This document shows, piece by piece, positions 10,128-21,362 of a stretch of 64,000 bases of DNA. Below the pieces are notes generated by a model. The model saw only the letters and a program-made list of their open reading frames with translations. It was not told where the DNA came from and did not search any database. The stretch comes from Phialocephala subalpina (taxonomy: Eukaryota; Ascomycota; Leotiomycetes; Helotiales; Mollisiaceae), in the NCBI GenBank assembly GCA_900073065.1, contig FJOG01000003.1, forward strand, positions 3,204,723 through 3,268,722, written 5' to 3'. How positions within the stretch are numbered: the stretch's first letter is position 1; every line of letters begins with the position of its first letter. Made by a program: the position numbers and the translations under genes.

Positions 10128-12162
10128 AGAGTAGGAAATAAGTGAACAGAGAGTATACCATAGAGTACTTCAACGTTACGCATCTTTATATTCCATTACT
10201 CCGCACGTGTCAAAGCGTGTGCATGCAGAAAAGATACAGAGCGGTTTGCGCCTGGCGAATATCACGGCAACGCGACGTATTCCGGCACGGCATACTCGAG
10301 GAGGACACGAGTGCTTATGATGCCGGATGCGTCGATAGGCTCAACACCTCTATGAGCATTTCCCTCATCTTTTATATCAGACCCGTGGAGAGGAGGCTAA
10401 GCCATTTTAGTACCTAGCGCACTCGCTAAGAAATTCCCATACACTTCCATAAACTTCTAGCTAATTAGAGTATATGTGACGGACGCTGCCGCCACGTGAC
10501 CGTCACCTGACTCTTACCCCTGGACCTGATAGCGCCGTACGACCTATTAGCATAAGATTTGTCTTAAATAAGATTTAAGTAAAAGTATTAAAGTATGGGC
10601 AGTTATATATATATATTTGAGCGCGAGTTCTTGTAGTGTAAGCAGGCAAAGTGGGCTTAGCGCTGTCACGTGGTACGGTTTTGGTGTATATATATGCAGT
10701 TTCCAGGGCTTCATAGCAGTTCTTTAGGCAGCTTTCACCTAGTTCGCAGATAGGTTGAATTGACTCCACCTTCCATTCTTTTAGTAGCATCGAAGTTGAA
10801 TAAGTGTTGAAGTCATCACACTCGCATGCGATAACGTTGAATTAGTGATATTCGATAAGCTATGAAGCTGAAAAACCTTAACCTAGTTACGTGCGACTAG
10901 AGTAGAGGGGATCCAAATCGGCTCCGGCAGGGACCCTTGATAAGTCTGACAAGGGAGCGAGAACGGATACCATCATCACATCTTGATAGGCTTAAAGAGG
11001 TGGCTGTATTGCAGGCAACGGTACTTGCAAAATTCTATATATAGATAATATGGAAACTGTAGCCGATTCGCAAGGGGGGCCAGAAGGGATCCCCTGAGCA
11101 TAATCCAGCTGACTTATTAGCGTGCTCAGGGCTCAGGGCTTAGCCCAGGTTACAGCAGCGACTGCTCAGGTCCAAAGACGGAAATGGACTTTGGTGCGCT
11201 TAATTGTCGTCTGAGATTATAGTGGTAATCTTAGACGACACTTTTTTGAATTCGCTTCGGATACGGTTAATTAGCGTCGCCGCTCTATTTAGGCGCTAAG
11301 AAAGCCTGATCATCCTGAGCAAGATTTATCACATCGTCACATGTTTTAACTTCTCGCTTTTTAGCCAATCACACTTAATCTAACCGCTGTTATTATTTTT
11401 GTCAAGTTTTGAGGACGATGCTTAAGGAGCCCAAAAAAATTCCCAGAGATTCCAAAGTGGACACTTTCTGGTGGCAATAACCAATGCATTGGCTCCCAAG
11501 CCTTTAGCGTCTAACGAAATGATGTAGTGCTCGTGTTCGTCCGAACTCAAAGCCATTATATAGTCCTTTAGGAGGCTCAGGTCCGAAACCTCGTCTGATA
11601 ATATCATACTTCGCTATGAACAAGGCAATCGCATCTGCAAACTCTCACCATAGTATCTCCTAGCTTCCGCAACGAACATTTAATTGCCTTTCCATCTCGT
11701 AGTCATATTGAAGACTCCACAGTAAGGATGGAGCTCGATAGCGAATATAGGGATGCCAAGCTTAAAATTGGCTTTCAGGACCAGAGCTCTGCTCCAGCAA
11801 AAGTCAAAATTGAGTTATATGGCCAAGGATTCGGACTTCAGATTATTATCGCAGACTATTACGCATTCTTGGAGACAAGTGCGTCTGAGACTAGCTTGAG
11901 TATCGATATAAAAGGCCCGCGGAAATGGGCGGCCGAAACGCTGAACCTATACCAGCTGAGTATTTCACTCACTGATGAATACATGATTACCAGTACTCCT
12001 CAACCTCCACGTAAGTGAAGTTCCAAAAAGAATAAAGACATCAACGCCCAAATAGTGCCAGTCGTTTGTGAAAATCATTTCGAAGGGAGTCATTAGTGTG
12101 TAGTAGCCCTTAGCAGAGAAAGTCATCAGTCCCCCAAGCCTCGTGTGACCAACAAGATACCG
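10128..12162. other. Gene-poor region with repeat copy B
   Basis: Contains the dispersed repeat (10975-11300), a short TA-rich run near 10605, and AT-rich tracts. A 96-codon frame at 11728-12018 (+) starts at an ATG in fair context but has no recognised family and weak coding character. No gene is called. Confidence 0.4.
10975..11300 (-). repeat. Dispersed repeat, copy B (less mutated)
   Basis: Inverted relative to copy A at 391-715 and similar throughout. It keeps C and G at many places where copy A has T or A, so it is nearer the ancestral sequence. At 11206-11239 it holds a 34-nt palindrome with 14-nt arms (GTCGTCTGAGATTA and TAATCTTAGACGAC, one mismatch) around TAGTGG. No frame codes for a transposase. 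Confidence 0.75.
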
Positions 12163-14113
12163 TCACACTGGAATCTGGTTCTGCACGAAAACAACCAAAA
12201 CCGCCGAGAACCTGCCAAGCTATTAGCTTCTGCAAAACAAAAATTAAAAATTAAAAAAAAAAAACCTCCCCCAGAATCTACAGTCACCGGCCATAAGTTC
12301 CCGTGATTCGCTTATTTTACACCAAAACTCGCTTTGTTCCTTACTGTGCATCACTATAACCATCTTTTAAAAAAGCCTAATAATCGAGAATTTAATTATT
12401 TCGAACAATTCCAATTAATCTGCTTCTTCGAATTGTTTTTCAATTGAAGTTTTAATAGAGAAGTGGAACATTAAAGTCGGGGAAGCCAAAATTTAACCGA
12501 GTTTACTAGTAAAAAGAGCTTATTTTCCCAACCTCTTTATTTACGACCCCAAAACTTCAAGGAATCTACCCGCCACTTTGATAAAATTCGGTCAAAATAC
12601 GCGCAATGATCCAATTAAAAGATCCTACAACTCAAATTACTTGTATTTACACCTAAATGTAGGTAAAACTTCAAGTGTTACATGTGGCTTTTGGTGTAAA
12701 ATAAGCGAATCACGGGAACTTATGGCCGGTGACTGTATCAAGGGGCTACTTACGCAGCAGTAGCAGTAAAGATCTCGGTACGTGAAGTTGATGAGCCTGT
12801 GAGCCACATAATTCCAACCGCAAAGACAGCCGTGAAGAGTGCGATAAAGCCGAGAATTTTAGCCTGGGTGTGGAGTTTGGCGAGTACAACGATGGCGATA
12901 ATTGGAAGGAGGCAAGCCACAATGGTTGCGACAAAATTGGTGAAGCGGATCATGCGTTGCAAGGAGTAGGTGACTATGGTTGGTGGTTTCTCAACAGCGT
13001 CGGGGGATGTTTCATTTTCTTCTCGTTCATACTCCGTTGACGAACTCGAGCCAACCGACCCGTTCCGTTAAAATGTCTTCAACTTCTTCAACAGACTGTT
13101 AACCGAGGATGTGATTGAAGGAGAACGCTTCTTGCCATCTGCCCTTGCGTTGGGAGTAGGGAGTTCGACTGGCTCCTTATTTAGCCCGAAGAAAATAAGA
13201 AGAAAAATCCAAGATGTCCATCTTCTTTTGTTCTTTGCGCTATCTTCTGCTTCGTGGTAGGCCTCAAGGACATTGTGCCAAAATGGCATGCCGTGGATTT
13301 TTACCCATCGGGTGAGGGGATCGATGTCTTTATCCTTGCGGGGAACGACAAGATCGACATGAACTGTGTTGGATTTTTCTTCCCAGAGGATACTTCTTAA
13401 GACGCCTCCGAATTGCCTCCAGAGGGTCTTGGAGTCCATATCATTCTTGTCGGATATGTCCCCCCAGCTTTTTTGACCAGGTCCTGTTATGTCGAGCTTT
13501 GTACCATTCAACTCTTTTAACAATGTGCGGAAGCTCGTGACATTGAAATCTTCGGCTTGTGGAAATTCGTTGACTTGCGAATATTGCAGTAACGCAGCAT
13601 CTGTTTTAGGACTGTTAGCATTGAGTGTAACACGGGTTGTCAGGTCTGAACCGAGGCCTTACTGTAGTCTTTCAGGACTTCTCGTATCTCTTTCATCTTG
13701 TCGAACTGATCCTTGCCTTGAACTTCGTGGAACATCTTTCCCACGTTTGCACACAAACGAGACGGGACGCGTCCTCCTTTGCGGTGGTCTTTCCACTCGA
13801 AATCATGAAGTTCTTCCCTTAGTTGCACAATCTAAGCCTGATAATACAGCAAGCTTTTGATGTTCAAGTCTCGAAATGCCTCGAAAGATTCGAAGCACGG
13901 GTACTTGACCATGACTTGAGCGAGCTGAGGCCAACCGTGACATGGTTTCTGAAGATTGCCATTCGAATTTGCTGGATAGTCTTTAGGGAAAGCCATACAG
14001 GTTTCACATTCGTCGGTTGGTCCAGTTATAGTGTCGGCCGTCGAAAGAGTAGGGCTTAAGCCTCCTAAACTCGGGGTAGGTGGTGGTGCCATTTCTGTCC
14101 TTGGGCTTGTCAA
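12163..14113 (-). pseudogene. DUF6594-type membrane protein, pseudogene with two stops and an intronic MITE
   Basis: Reading minus from the ATG at 14113, one frame runs through GWPQLAQVMVKYPCFESF, LLYYQA-stop-IVQLREELHDF, an intron with donor GTAAGG and acceptor AAACAG at about 13655-13590, and ALLQYSQV. It continues through the second stop after LLKKLKTF to the C-terminal membrane block IRFTNFVATIVACLLPIIAI. The stops are TAG at 13832-13834 and TAA at 13068-13070. The last intron (12753 to 12212, 542 nt) has GTAAGT and ends in GGCAG; the final exon gives FSAVLVVFVQNQIPV and stop at 12163. This completes the family ending ATAA(Y/F)xAVLVVFV. Both stops could be CAG or CAA changed by C-to-T, and the rest is undamaged, so loss looks recent. 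The family has a conserved N-terminal GxPxLAxxM region and C-terminal membrane spans; its function is unknown. Confidence 0.8.
12281..12735. mobile_element. MITE, 455 bp, TA-flanked, 47-bp perfect terminal inverted repeats
   Basis: 12281-12327 (starting CAGTCACCGGCCATAAGTTC) is the exact reverse complement of 12689-12735. A TA lies directly on each side (12279-12280 and 12736-12737), which fits a TA target-site duplication as in the Tc1/mariner superfamily. The interior is AT-rich and non-coding, so this is a non-autonomous element. It sits in the last intron of the DUF6594 pseudogene; without it and one TA the intron would be 85 nt. Perfect arms argue for a recent insertion that has escaped RIP. 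Confidence 0.92.
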
Positions 14114-16471
14114 ACTTGCTTAGTGGACAATGAGAGAGAGAAAATTGTCCAAATAATTGCGTCCCAATAAATATAAAATTGTTTGAGCACTCTGAACACC
14201 AAGACCTAAATCTCCCTCCCTTTTTTGGAGTCCGAGGGGCCTCACGCTTTTACGAGCCCCCCCTCTTTCCGGCCGCAGCACTGCACCTGCAATGCTGCAC
14301 ATCCGGTCCAAGACTGGAAAGCCTTATGTATTTATTGGCCGAGATACCCCGTATGTGCAGATATATGTGAAGCGGAAAAATGTTACACACGCTCAGAATG
14401 ATGTAGTGGAGCGTGAGAAAAGCCACGCTTAGCATCACTGGTTCAAATTCTCTCAATAGAATGTCGCGAATATCTGACAGCTTATCGCTCGACATGTAGT
14501 CTTTGTACGGCTCATGAGAGATGGAGGGGTCGCCGGGTGCGATGGAATCCTCATGAGGGCCTTCGATCATCTTCGAAACTTGTTCTAAGCAGTGAGTTTG
14601 AAAGGATCCCATTGAGCCGAACTTGCCAGTGAATTCTTTTTGAACCTTTATTATGTAGAGTAGAGATCAAGCGTCTTCCTCATGAGCGAAGACTACGGTC
14701 GGACCAGCGAGTTTATCTTGCTGGTTCCGTATGATAGCGAATGAAGTTTAGAATTCAAAAAATACCCAGCTATTGCATATTGTGTGAGTGACATCAGTTG
14801 TCATTCGGTACGCCTCGACGCTCTTAATAACCATGATACTGCAGTGGGGATGACAACGATTCGACGTCGGAGACATTTGAAAACAAAAGGCAAGCCGGTA
14901 CTCGGTGAAGGCTGAGGGACCTCCCACGAACGGGATGCCGATATGGCCACCACTGAGTGGCAGTTCTCTGCATGAGAGGAATTAAGCTTGTCGAAACGAA
15001 AAAGGGATGCCGCGGTACGACTGGGAAGAAAGGGATCCTAATGGTTCGGTATCAGCCGTCGTCCAATAAGGTTACGCTGGTCCGAGTTGGGATCCTCCGA
15101 ACGTTCATATTGATGCGCTGGCACCCCGTTCGCCCGGTTTGCGAGTGCGGGGTCGTGTGCAGTCCTACCATACGATGCTCGTAATTCCATGCACATGTAG
15201 TTCATATGCATAGAGCCGAAAAGATAGAAAACGAGAGGCTCCTAGTTAAGAAGATTAGGAGCCTCGTGGAGCCTCATCAGACTCGGTAAGACTGTGAGAA
15301 CATATGAAACTGAGTTGCAAGACGTTCTCCTAGGAACTGTATATCAAAACAGAAGACAAATTCTGGCTCCCTGAATGCGTATCAAGCAATTCAATATCCC
15401 TAAGAACGGCCCTTTCTGCACACTTGTGCATGTTCCAGTACTACCACGGCACCACTCAGGCCCTCCTGGTCCCCAATAAACGTCCAACGCCTACCCGAGC
15501 CTTGTCGCGATCGACGGCCAACGAACTAATAACAATTTCTGCTGGGCCTTTCTTCTCCAACACCCAAGAAACGACAGACGACGCTCACAGCCTATATGTA
15601 TTCACTCTCAAGAGAATTGTTCGGCCACTAGGTTGGCACACGTTGCGAAGGCTAGGTGGATTAGGAATATCGAAATCTGTCTGACTTCGAATGATGGCTC
15701 GCAGGGTCCGTTCTTCGTGCCAGCCAAAGCTAATTTCCGTCAATGGGAATGCTTCTCATGTTTCAGACTGGCACTCCAATTCAAGGCGTGGCCCGAATGA
15801 AGTTGGGGTTTGGTTGGTCATGGTCAGTTGAACAAAAGGCCCGACCCTCCTTCACAGCTCGAGCTGGGAATTTCTATCCCGCTTTTTCTCCTCGTGATCG
15901 GAGAAAATGGCTGTAATCGCCATCACATCAACGCCGTCAATTACATCTGCCAGGAAGAATTAAAAAAGGCGAGCGCCATCGTCTGAACTCGGACAGAGGA
16001 GAGTAAAGACACCCTTGACGGCAAACATTTGTGCGACCCCAATAACGGCAGCGTCAACCTCATGAGGGATCTCGTAGAAAACGGGTGTTCCGAGGAAGGG
16101 TGGTCAGTCCGGGGCTTTTTTAAGAGCAAAGCGGCTCGGCGAGGCTCTGTGATGATAAAGCATTCAGCAGCTGAGCCGGGCAGGTATTAAGGAAATGCCG
16201 ATGGCATAACGAAGTATGGAGTAAATACAGCAGAAATCTCCTCATCTGTAGTTACATTGCTCCTGGACATTAAAAACTATAAGTCAATAAGATCTCGGAA
16301 ACATCGATAGTACGCTAGCAATAAACGGTACGCTATTCTTTTTCTCCTTTGAAGATACCAGCCCACTAATCAAGTAACGGGCTGCAGTAGTAGTCAGAAA
16401 ACAAATGGAGGGCGAGAGAGAAGATGGCATTGGCGTTTTTCGGGGAACTACAGGTGTGCTAACTATAACAG
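14114..16471. other. No supported gene; one weak open frame
   Basis: A 120-codon minus frame at 14250-14612 (MGSFQTHCLEQVSKMIEGPH...) has a charged start and a hydrophobic middle but no recognised family. Short frames at 14957-15184 and 15424-15684 look like chance. A small inverted repeat (GAGGCTCCTA/TAGGAGCCTC) lies at about 15235-15275. Nothing else is supported. Confidence 0.35.
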
Positions 16472-16874
16472 CTCCTGCATTCTCGCACAGCTGACCAATA
16501 GTCAAGATGCAGAGCTGGATAACTTGAAGAACATCCACATCCGATTGAAAAATGAGATGGACAAGGCGCAGGCCGATGACCTCTTCAACGAACGCAAAAA
16601 AGAAGCGAGTATCGTTCTGCTGATCAGCCGCGTCTATCGAATTGCCGTTCTCAACGATAACCAGACCCTCGAACAACGACAAGAAGCGGCCACCTCTGGA
16701 GAGAAATGGAAAAGACTCACACTCGATCTCGATACCGCTGGAATCAGAAAGGAGTTGAGGGAAGAACTTGATACTGCATATACGAAGATCAAGATAGCCC
16801 TTCAATTTGGTGACGAAAGTATCAAGTCTCTTGACAAGTCGACGACTGGTTTCGAGGCTTTCGAGCCCATTTAG
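16472..16874 (+). CDS. Hypothetical helical protein, probable last exon only
   Basis: An open frame of about 134 codons follows a strong intron end (GTGTGCTAACTATAACAG, ending at 16471). It encodes a charged, helix-prone chain that starts SCILAQLTNSQDAELDNLKN and ends at a TAA at 16872-16874. It has no membrane span and no recognised domain. The composition (Lys, Glu, Asp, Leu) is more protein-like than the antisense frame at 16284-16919, which I take to be its shadow. The first exon and start codon were not found; an ATG at 16405 would need a very short intron. It could be a remnant of a larger gene. Confidence 0.35.
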
Positions 16875-17634
16875 GCTTATAATGATCACTCGGGATAAGC
16901 TTAGCATCTCTTTGGACAATAAGTGATGGCTATCTCCTTGTTTTTCTACTTGCTATCTGGTTTAATGTCTAATGAGCTACCTGTTGATTTCCTTTCTCCT
17001 AAGTCACAATGGCGGTTGGAATGGTCTTTTTTGCCGAGCGCGGAACGCCTTTTGTTTGAACCTCGCGAGTCGAGCAGTGGATGATCAGTCTGTGACTTCT
17101 GTTGGCAAGCCAACGAGAGTTTCTTTCGTTTGGCAGCACCTAAGAATGTAAAGCAAAGTTTGGAAGAGGGTTCATGCCATGTAGTCCGAGTTGGAAACTT
17201 GTCATCCAGTTGTCTCGTTCGTATTCATGCCTCTCACGTTGCAACATCGGCGAACGGCTACCTCTCTCCTTCATCAATATCATACTCTTCCTCCCAGCAA
17301 CAACCACCCTATCAAACAATCAGCGAGCAAGCTGACAGAGTCGTACCCTGGAAAGATCAATTAATCGCAGAACTCATGCCGTCATGTGGGGCATTCGACA
17401 TTTTCACCACTAAGGTTCTTCTTCTGGGCCTTCCCTCGAACAGTTCCCGCTTCATGAACTTGACTTAATCACACGCTCAACCATAAGTAGCGTCTTCTAA
17501 CATGCACTTTAATCAACTCTACTCACAGAGTTCTCGAGGTTTAGATCCTTCTTGAACTAGCTACCTTCCTCTTCAAGGGAACCACTCATTTTACTCAGAG
17601 GAAACCCCAAAACTCCCTGGGACATTGGATGACT

Positions 17635-17698
17635 TTCGTTGCACATCTACAGTACCGATGGTCGGCAGCGCTTAGCAATTGTAGATGTGCAACGAAAA
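17635..17698. repeat. Perfect 18-bp inverted repeat (hairpin), 28-nt loop
   Basis: TTTCGTTGCACATCTACA (17635-17652) is the exact reverse complement of 17681-17698. CGTTGCACATCT occurs again at about 17712-17723 with partly shared upstream bases. It could be a foldback-element remnant or a protein-binding site; no host gene is known here. Confidence 0.6.
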
Positions 17699-18270
17699 GT
17701 TTGGGGCATTCCGTTGCACATCTCACTCAGTCTGAAGAGACCGCTCCGACACACCCCGTCCCACATGTGATTAGCTTAATGTCGAGTGAATGTCCTGGAT
17801 TGGTTAGAACAATAAGGAATTTCGTTACATGTCTCAGTCTCAAGCACCTGCTCTGTAGCACGACAATTACCGTCTGTTAGCTCATTGTTATTGCACTTGA
17901 AGTGAATGTTGATACAAGGCTGTGAATGCACTGAGTTGATTGGGACAATGACCAAGAATCCGCTGTAGCTTTTATCAAATTCCGTACCAAGTTTTGAGTC
18001 GCAACTCCCTTCGGACCCGACTCCAAAAGCGGGGTCACCAAGGGTCGCTCGCCCCTGAAGGGTCACGTGCATGGTACTGTACTCTTCCCTTGCTGTCATT
18101 CCTCACCAACAAAGACTCCCACAGTACGTTACTGAAGTAGATGCTTTAAAATTTTAACTGTGATTTATGAATGTTTCTCGGATGCAGACTCTCAGAAAGT
18201 TTTAGGTTTCGTCCATCGCATCTGCCGAGGCCAAGCGAGAATATTCTTCCACCACATGGCAAAGTTGCAA

Positions 18271-18489
18271 TTAGCCAGCGGCAAAACATTTCCCTATATT
18301 GTTGCCAATACTGTGGGGAAACTCTTGAAGTCACAGCGATCCAATCCCACTATACCGGCATCATCCACTAGTATAATGCCTGTGTGGATCATGTGGCCTC
18401 TTCCCTGGATTTCAATTTCAATCCTAGTCACTTCACAATATTTCTGTCGACCTCATCTAATTGTTCTCGGTGCGCGATTGGAATATAAA
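18271..18489 (+). promoter_or_regulatory. Candidate xylanase promoter: Xyr1/XlnR-type site and TATA-like box
   Basis: TTAGCC at 18271-18276 is GGCTAA on the minus strand, the core bound by the xylanase activator XlnR/Xyr1 (GGCTAA, or GGC followed by four A/T). It lies about 265 nt before the GH11 start. AATATAAAG at 18482-18490 is a good TATA-like element some 50 nt before the ATG. GTGGGG near 18311 fits the CreA/Cre1 carbon-repressor core SYGGRG. All are short motifs, so the role is inferred from the gene they precede. Confidence 0.4.
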
Positions 18490-18537
18490 GGTGAGCCCCA
18501 CCTTCTTTAACACGATTTGAGAGTTTGGGAGATCGCA

Positions 18538-19388
18538 ATGTTTTCCTCTCCCCTGATTTTCCTCGCTTACTCCATCGCTGGAGTTTTCGCGAGAGTTCCC
18601 AACTTCTTCAGTACTGGACAAACAGTGGCCTCAGATGGTACAGGCGAGAGTTTCTACTCGTCGTCTTGGGATGATGGGCAGGCGAAAGCAAAGTATACGA
18701 ATGGTAAAAGTGGAGAATACAGCGTGACCTGGTCTGGAAACAAGGGGAACTTTGTCTGCGGGAAAGGATGGAATCCTGGAGGTGCGAGGTAAGACTCCCC
18801 AACCCCCTTCTCTTTCATTCCGTTTCTGGAAAGCATCGAGACTGATCAGAAATGTAGAACAGTGAACTTCACTGGCACCTTCTCCCCAAACGGCAACGCA
18901 TACCTCTCGATCTACGGCTGGACAACGAACCCTCTCGTTGAATATTACATCGTGGAATACTATGGAACACACATCCCCTATGACAGCCCAGAAGCACAAA
19001 TGAAAGGCAACGTCACCAGTGATGGTAAGGACTACCAAATCTTCACTAAGGTCCAAAAGAACAAACCGAGCATTCAAGGAACAGCAACTTTCTCGCAGTA
19101 CTGGAGTGTGAGAGATGGAGGAAACAAGACGGTGGGGAGTGTTGGAGGAACGATCTCGACGGGAAATCATTTCAAAGCGTGGGAGAAGGCGGGTTTGAAA
19201 ATGGGAAAACAGAGTTATATGATTGTGGCGACGGAAGGGCAGGATAGTAATGGGACCGCCAAAGTTACCGTTGGCGCTACACCAATTGAGACGTGAGTCT
19301 CCCATGATTGAGCTTTTGATGGGTCTGAAATTGTCACTGACTTTACTGACACAATGGTAGTTCTATACCAAAAAGCATCGGAGTTTAG
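18538..19388 (+). CDS. Endo-1,4-beta-xylanase, GH11, secreted
   Basis: Exons 18538-18788, 18858-19292 and 19361-19388 give 237 residues, normal for GH11. Residues 1-18 are a signal peptide ending AGVFA. The beta-jelly-roll blocks are clear: YSVTWSGNKGNFVCGKGWNPG, NPLVEYYIVEYYG with nucleophile Glu112, TATFSQYWSVR, and MIVATEGQDSNG with acid/base Glu210. The enzyme cleaves internal beta-1,4 bonds of xylan outside the cell. The second intron is optional: GTGAGT at 19293 is a good donor, and splicing adds a nine-residue tail, while reading through stops at once at 19294-19296 (ACG TGA). Both forms end after the catalytic fold. No carbohydrate-binding module is attached. The ATG at 18538 is chosen because it opens the signal peptide. 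Confidence 0.94.
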
Positions 19389-19703
19389 TCTTTGTGATTC
19401 GGTAGGCGTTATGGAGGGGCAATATCGTTTCAACATCGAACCATACATGCCCACAATTTGAAATTTATGCCTACTCCTTGCCAACGTCCGCGAGTCGGAA
19501 CTGGGTGTCCATTTTCTTTTCTTTTTTCCGAAGGCTTGCATTTGCACATCCGCGCATGAGTGTTTCAAATGGTCTCGAACGTTCGTGGCTTTAAGTGACT
19601 AGTTCTCGCTCGGCCGCACAGCCTCGAGCTGAAAACTGAAGACCTTCCTAACTTCCATCGAAAACAAGCTCTTCAAGGACAAGGACATTACATAGAAAAC
19701 AGA
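19389..19703. other. Intergenic between xylanase and DUF6594 gene
   Basis: 3' region of the xylanase and 5' leader of the next gene. A CT-rich run (TTTTCTTTTCTTTTTTCC) lies near 19510. No gene seen. Confidence 0.4.
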
Positions 19704-21064
19704 ATGTCTGAAAACAGAGGTATGGATCAACAGAATGTTGTCGATTATGATCGTCCTCCAGTACCTCCAGACGCGGAGAGGCTACCCACACAACAACCAG
19801 ACCCTGATCTCGAGCGTGGAGAGCGGCGAGGACAAAGATCCTTAGGAGTGGAGATAGTAGACGCTGTCTCTTCCCCAAAGGGTGAAACTCAAATATTTGA
19901 CGGACAGCAGCTAGCTGAATTATACGCTGACCATTTTGTCACAGAAGATGAGGCCGATGGTAGTGTTGAAAAGCAGTCACCCCATGTGTCAACAGCATTA
20001 CTAGGGCCCAGGTCACACTCACCCGGGCCACCCCCACCAATTCCTGGTGGCAATACATCCCCAACAAACGCAGGTACTCGATCAACAAACTCAACAGAAA
20101 GAGCTCTGAAACAGAAGCTGATCCGATATTAGCATTAGAGTTCGTGTATCCGTTGCGAGAAATTCCAAGTTTGACGGCCAACTCTCTGTTCGCTTCTCCT
20201 GAGGCAGGAGTCATGCTTGTGAGCGAAGAGATTGACAGGCTACAGCAAATGGAGTTCGAGACCAGGATACAGTACTTGTATGGCCCTACTGTCGTATATT
20301 CCAACTCGTCCTCGGCAACAGTAAATCTGGCCGCTCTCCTTCGTGTGCAGTTACAATACCTCCAGCGCGACCTCGTACGGGATGCTTTCAATTTCAAGTA
20401 CGATACCCAATACTCAGGAGCTGCAATCGCAGACAAACAAGGATTGATGAGCACCTACAGTGAGTGAAGTCCACTTCTGGGAAGATTCTGTAAGCAAAGC
20501 TAATGTAATTTCGGCAACAGTAACTGCTCTGAAAGACTACGAATACGTAAAAGAACGAGCACTGATGGGACAAAACGACGACCCCTTTATTGTTACCTCA
20601 GAGAGGCTTCATGATCGCATGGTTCTCGAAGAGACATTGAAATTGTGGATGGAGGGAGGACCTGACATGCAAAACTTTCAATTATTAGAATTGCAATCCC
20701 ACCTTGACGAGATTCATAGGTCAAGACCGCCAATCGATACCGAAAAATGGTACTTTTCGGAGGTTCGAGGACCAGAGCAAATAAGAAAGAATCATTCAAG
20801 AAGTTCCTTCAACGGGCGGGTATGGCCTTCATTGGGGGCATCTTCCTCATTGGACCTATGCATGTTATGGTCCTGCATCAAAATCAGGTGACAAATTTGG
20901 TCACTACCAGCGTCTGCGTCTTGGCTTTTGGTTTGTTGATATCTGTGTTTTTGGAGAAGCCATTTGATGTACTGAGTGCCACCGCTGCCTATGCTGCTGT
21001 GTTGGTGGTCTTTGTTGGGACGAGCACGAGCACTGGAACGAGCTCATCGTCAGCTTCGGCTTGA
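19704..21064 (+). CDS. DUF6594-type membrane protein (intact copy), unknown function
   Basis: The ATG at 19704 opens a Pro/Ser-rich N-terminal segment. A family core follows in a second frame (PLREIPSLTANSLFAS, LLRVQLQYLQRDLVRDAF), then an intron 20460-20520 (GTGAGT...AACAG) and TALKDYEYVKERAL. The C-terminus has membrane spans GMAFIGGIFLIGPMHVMVL and VCVLAFGLLISVF and the diagnostic ATAAYAAVLVVFVGTS. Two joins are uncertain. The frame change near 20010-20100 may be an intron with a weak donor (20012 to 20097) or a two-base slip. Another, near 20720-20775, is probably an intron starting GTCAAG. Final length is about 400 residues. A related pseudogene lies at 12163-14113. The cellular role of this family is not established; C-terminal membrane anchoring is the only functional hint. 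Confidence 0.72.
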
Positions 21065-21362
21065 AGAAGTATCAAGAAATGCGATGCGAAAGAAAGAAGT
21101 TTGGATTGCATGGTGATACAAATATTTCGAGAGTTCAGTAGAAGCTACACTGGAATATGCTGAGTCGCTCTCCTACAAACAATGTACAAGAGGAAGGTAG
21201 GTGCCTTACACTCACTTTCAGTCACAAATCAAAGCGTGTTCCTTCCTCACCAAGAACACATCACAAAGTAGAATCTGGCATCAAGCCTCGCAACAACATT
21301 CGCATCAACAACCAAATACAGAATTCGATACATAATCTCCTCGAGTCCCGCAAACTTCGGCC

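Larger units (their letters stand above)
16875..18537. other. Intergenic, with a hairpin repeat and the xylanase promoter
   Basis: Short frames on both strands (for example 17130-17468 and 17776-18099) lack ATG support or family signal. The perfect hairpin at 17635-17698 and the xylanase upstream motifs are listed separately. Confidence 0.4.

Noticed and set aside
10605..10620. TATATATATA run as a promoter or microsatellite
   Set aside because: Too short and with no gene placed to use it.
12231..12265. A-rich run as a retroposon tail
   Set aside because: On the coding strand it is the T-rich tract before a 3' splice site of the DUF6594 gene.
13832..13834. Intron that would remove the TAG in the DUF6594 gene
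   Set aside because: No donor at a workable distance; the residues on both sides join directly as in the family.
14430..14460. Possible tRNA T-arm (GGTTCAAATTC)
   Set aside because: No matching acceptor stem, D-arm or anticodon arm could be built around it.
16284..16919. A 211-codon minus-strand frame
   Set aside because: It is antisense to a more protein-like plus frame that follows a strong intron end, and its composition fits a shadow.
18631..19305. A 224-codon minus-strand frame
   Set aside because: Lies opposite the GH11 xylanase, which is certain.
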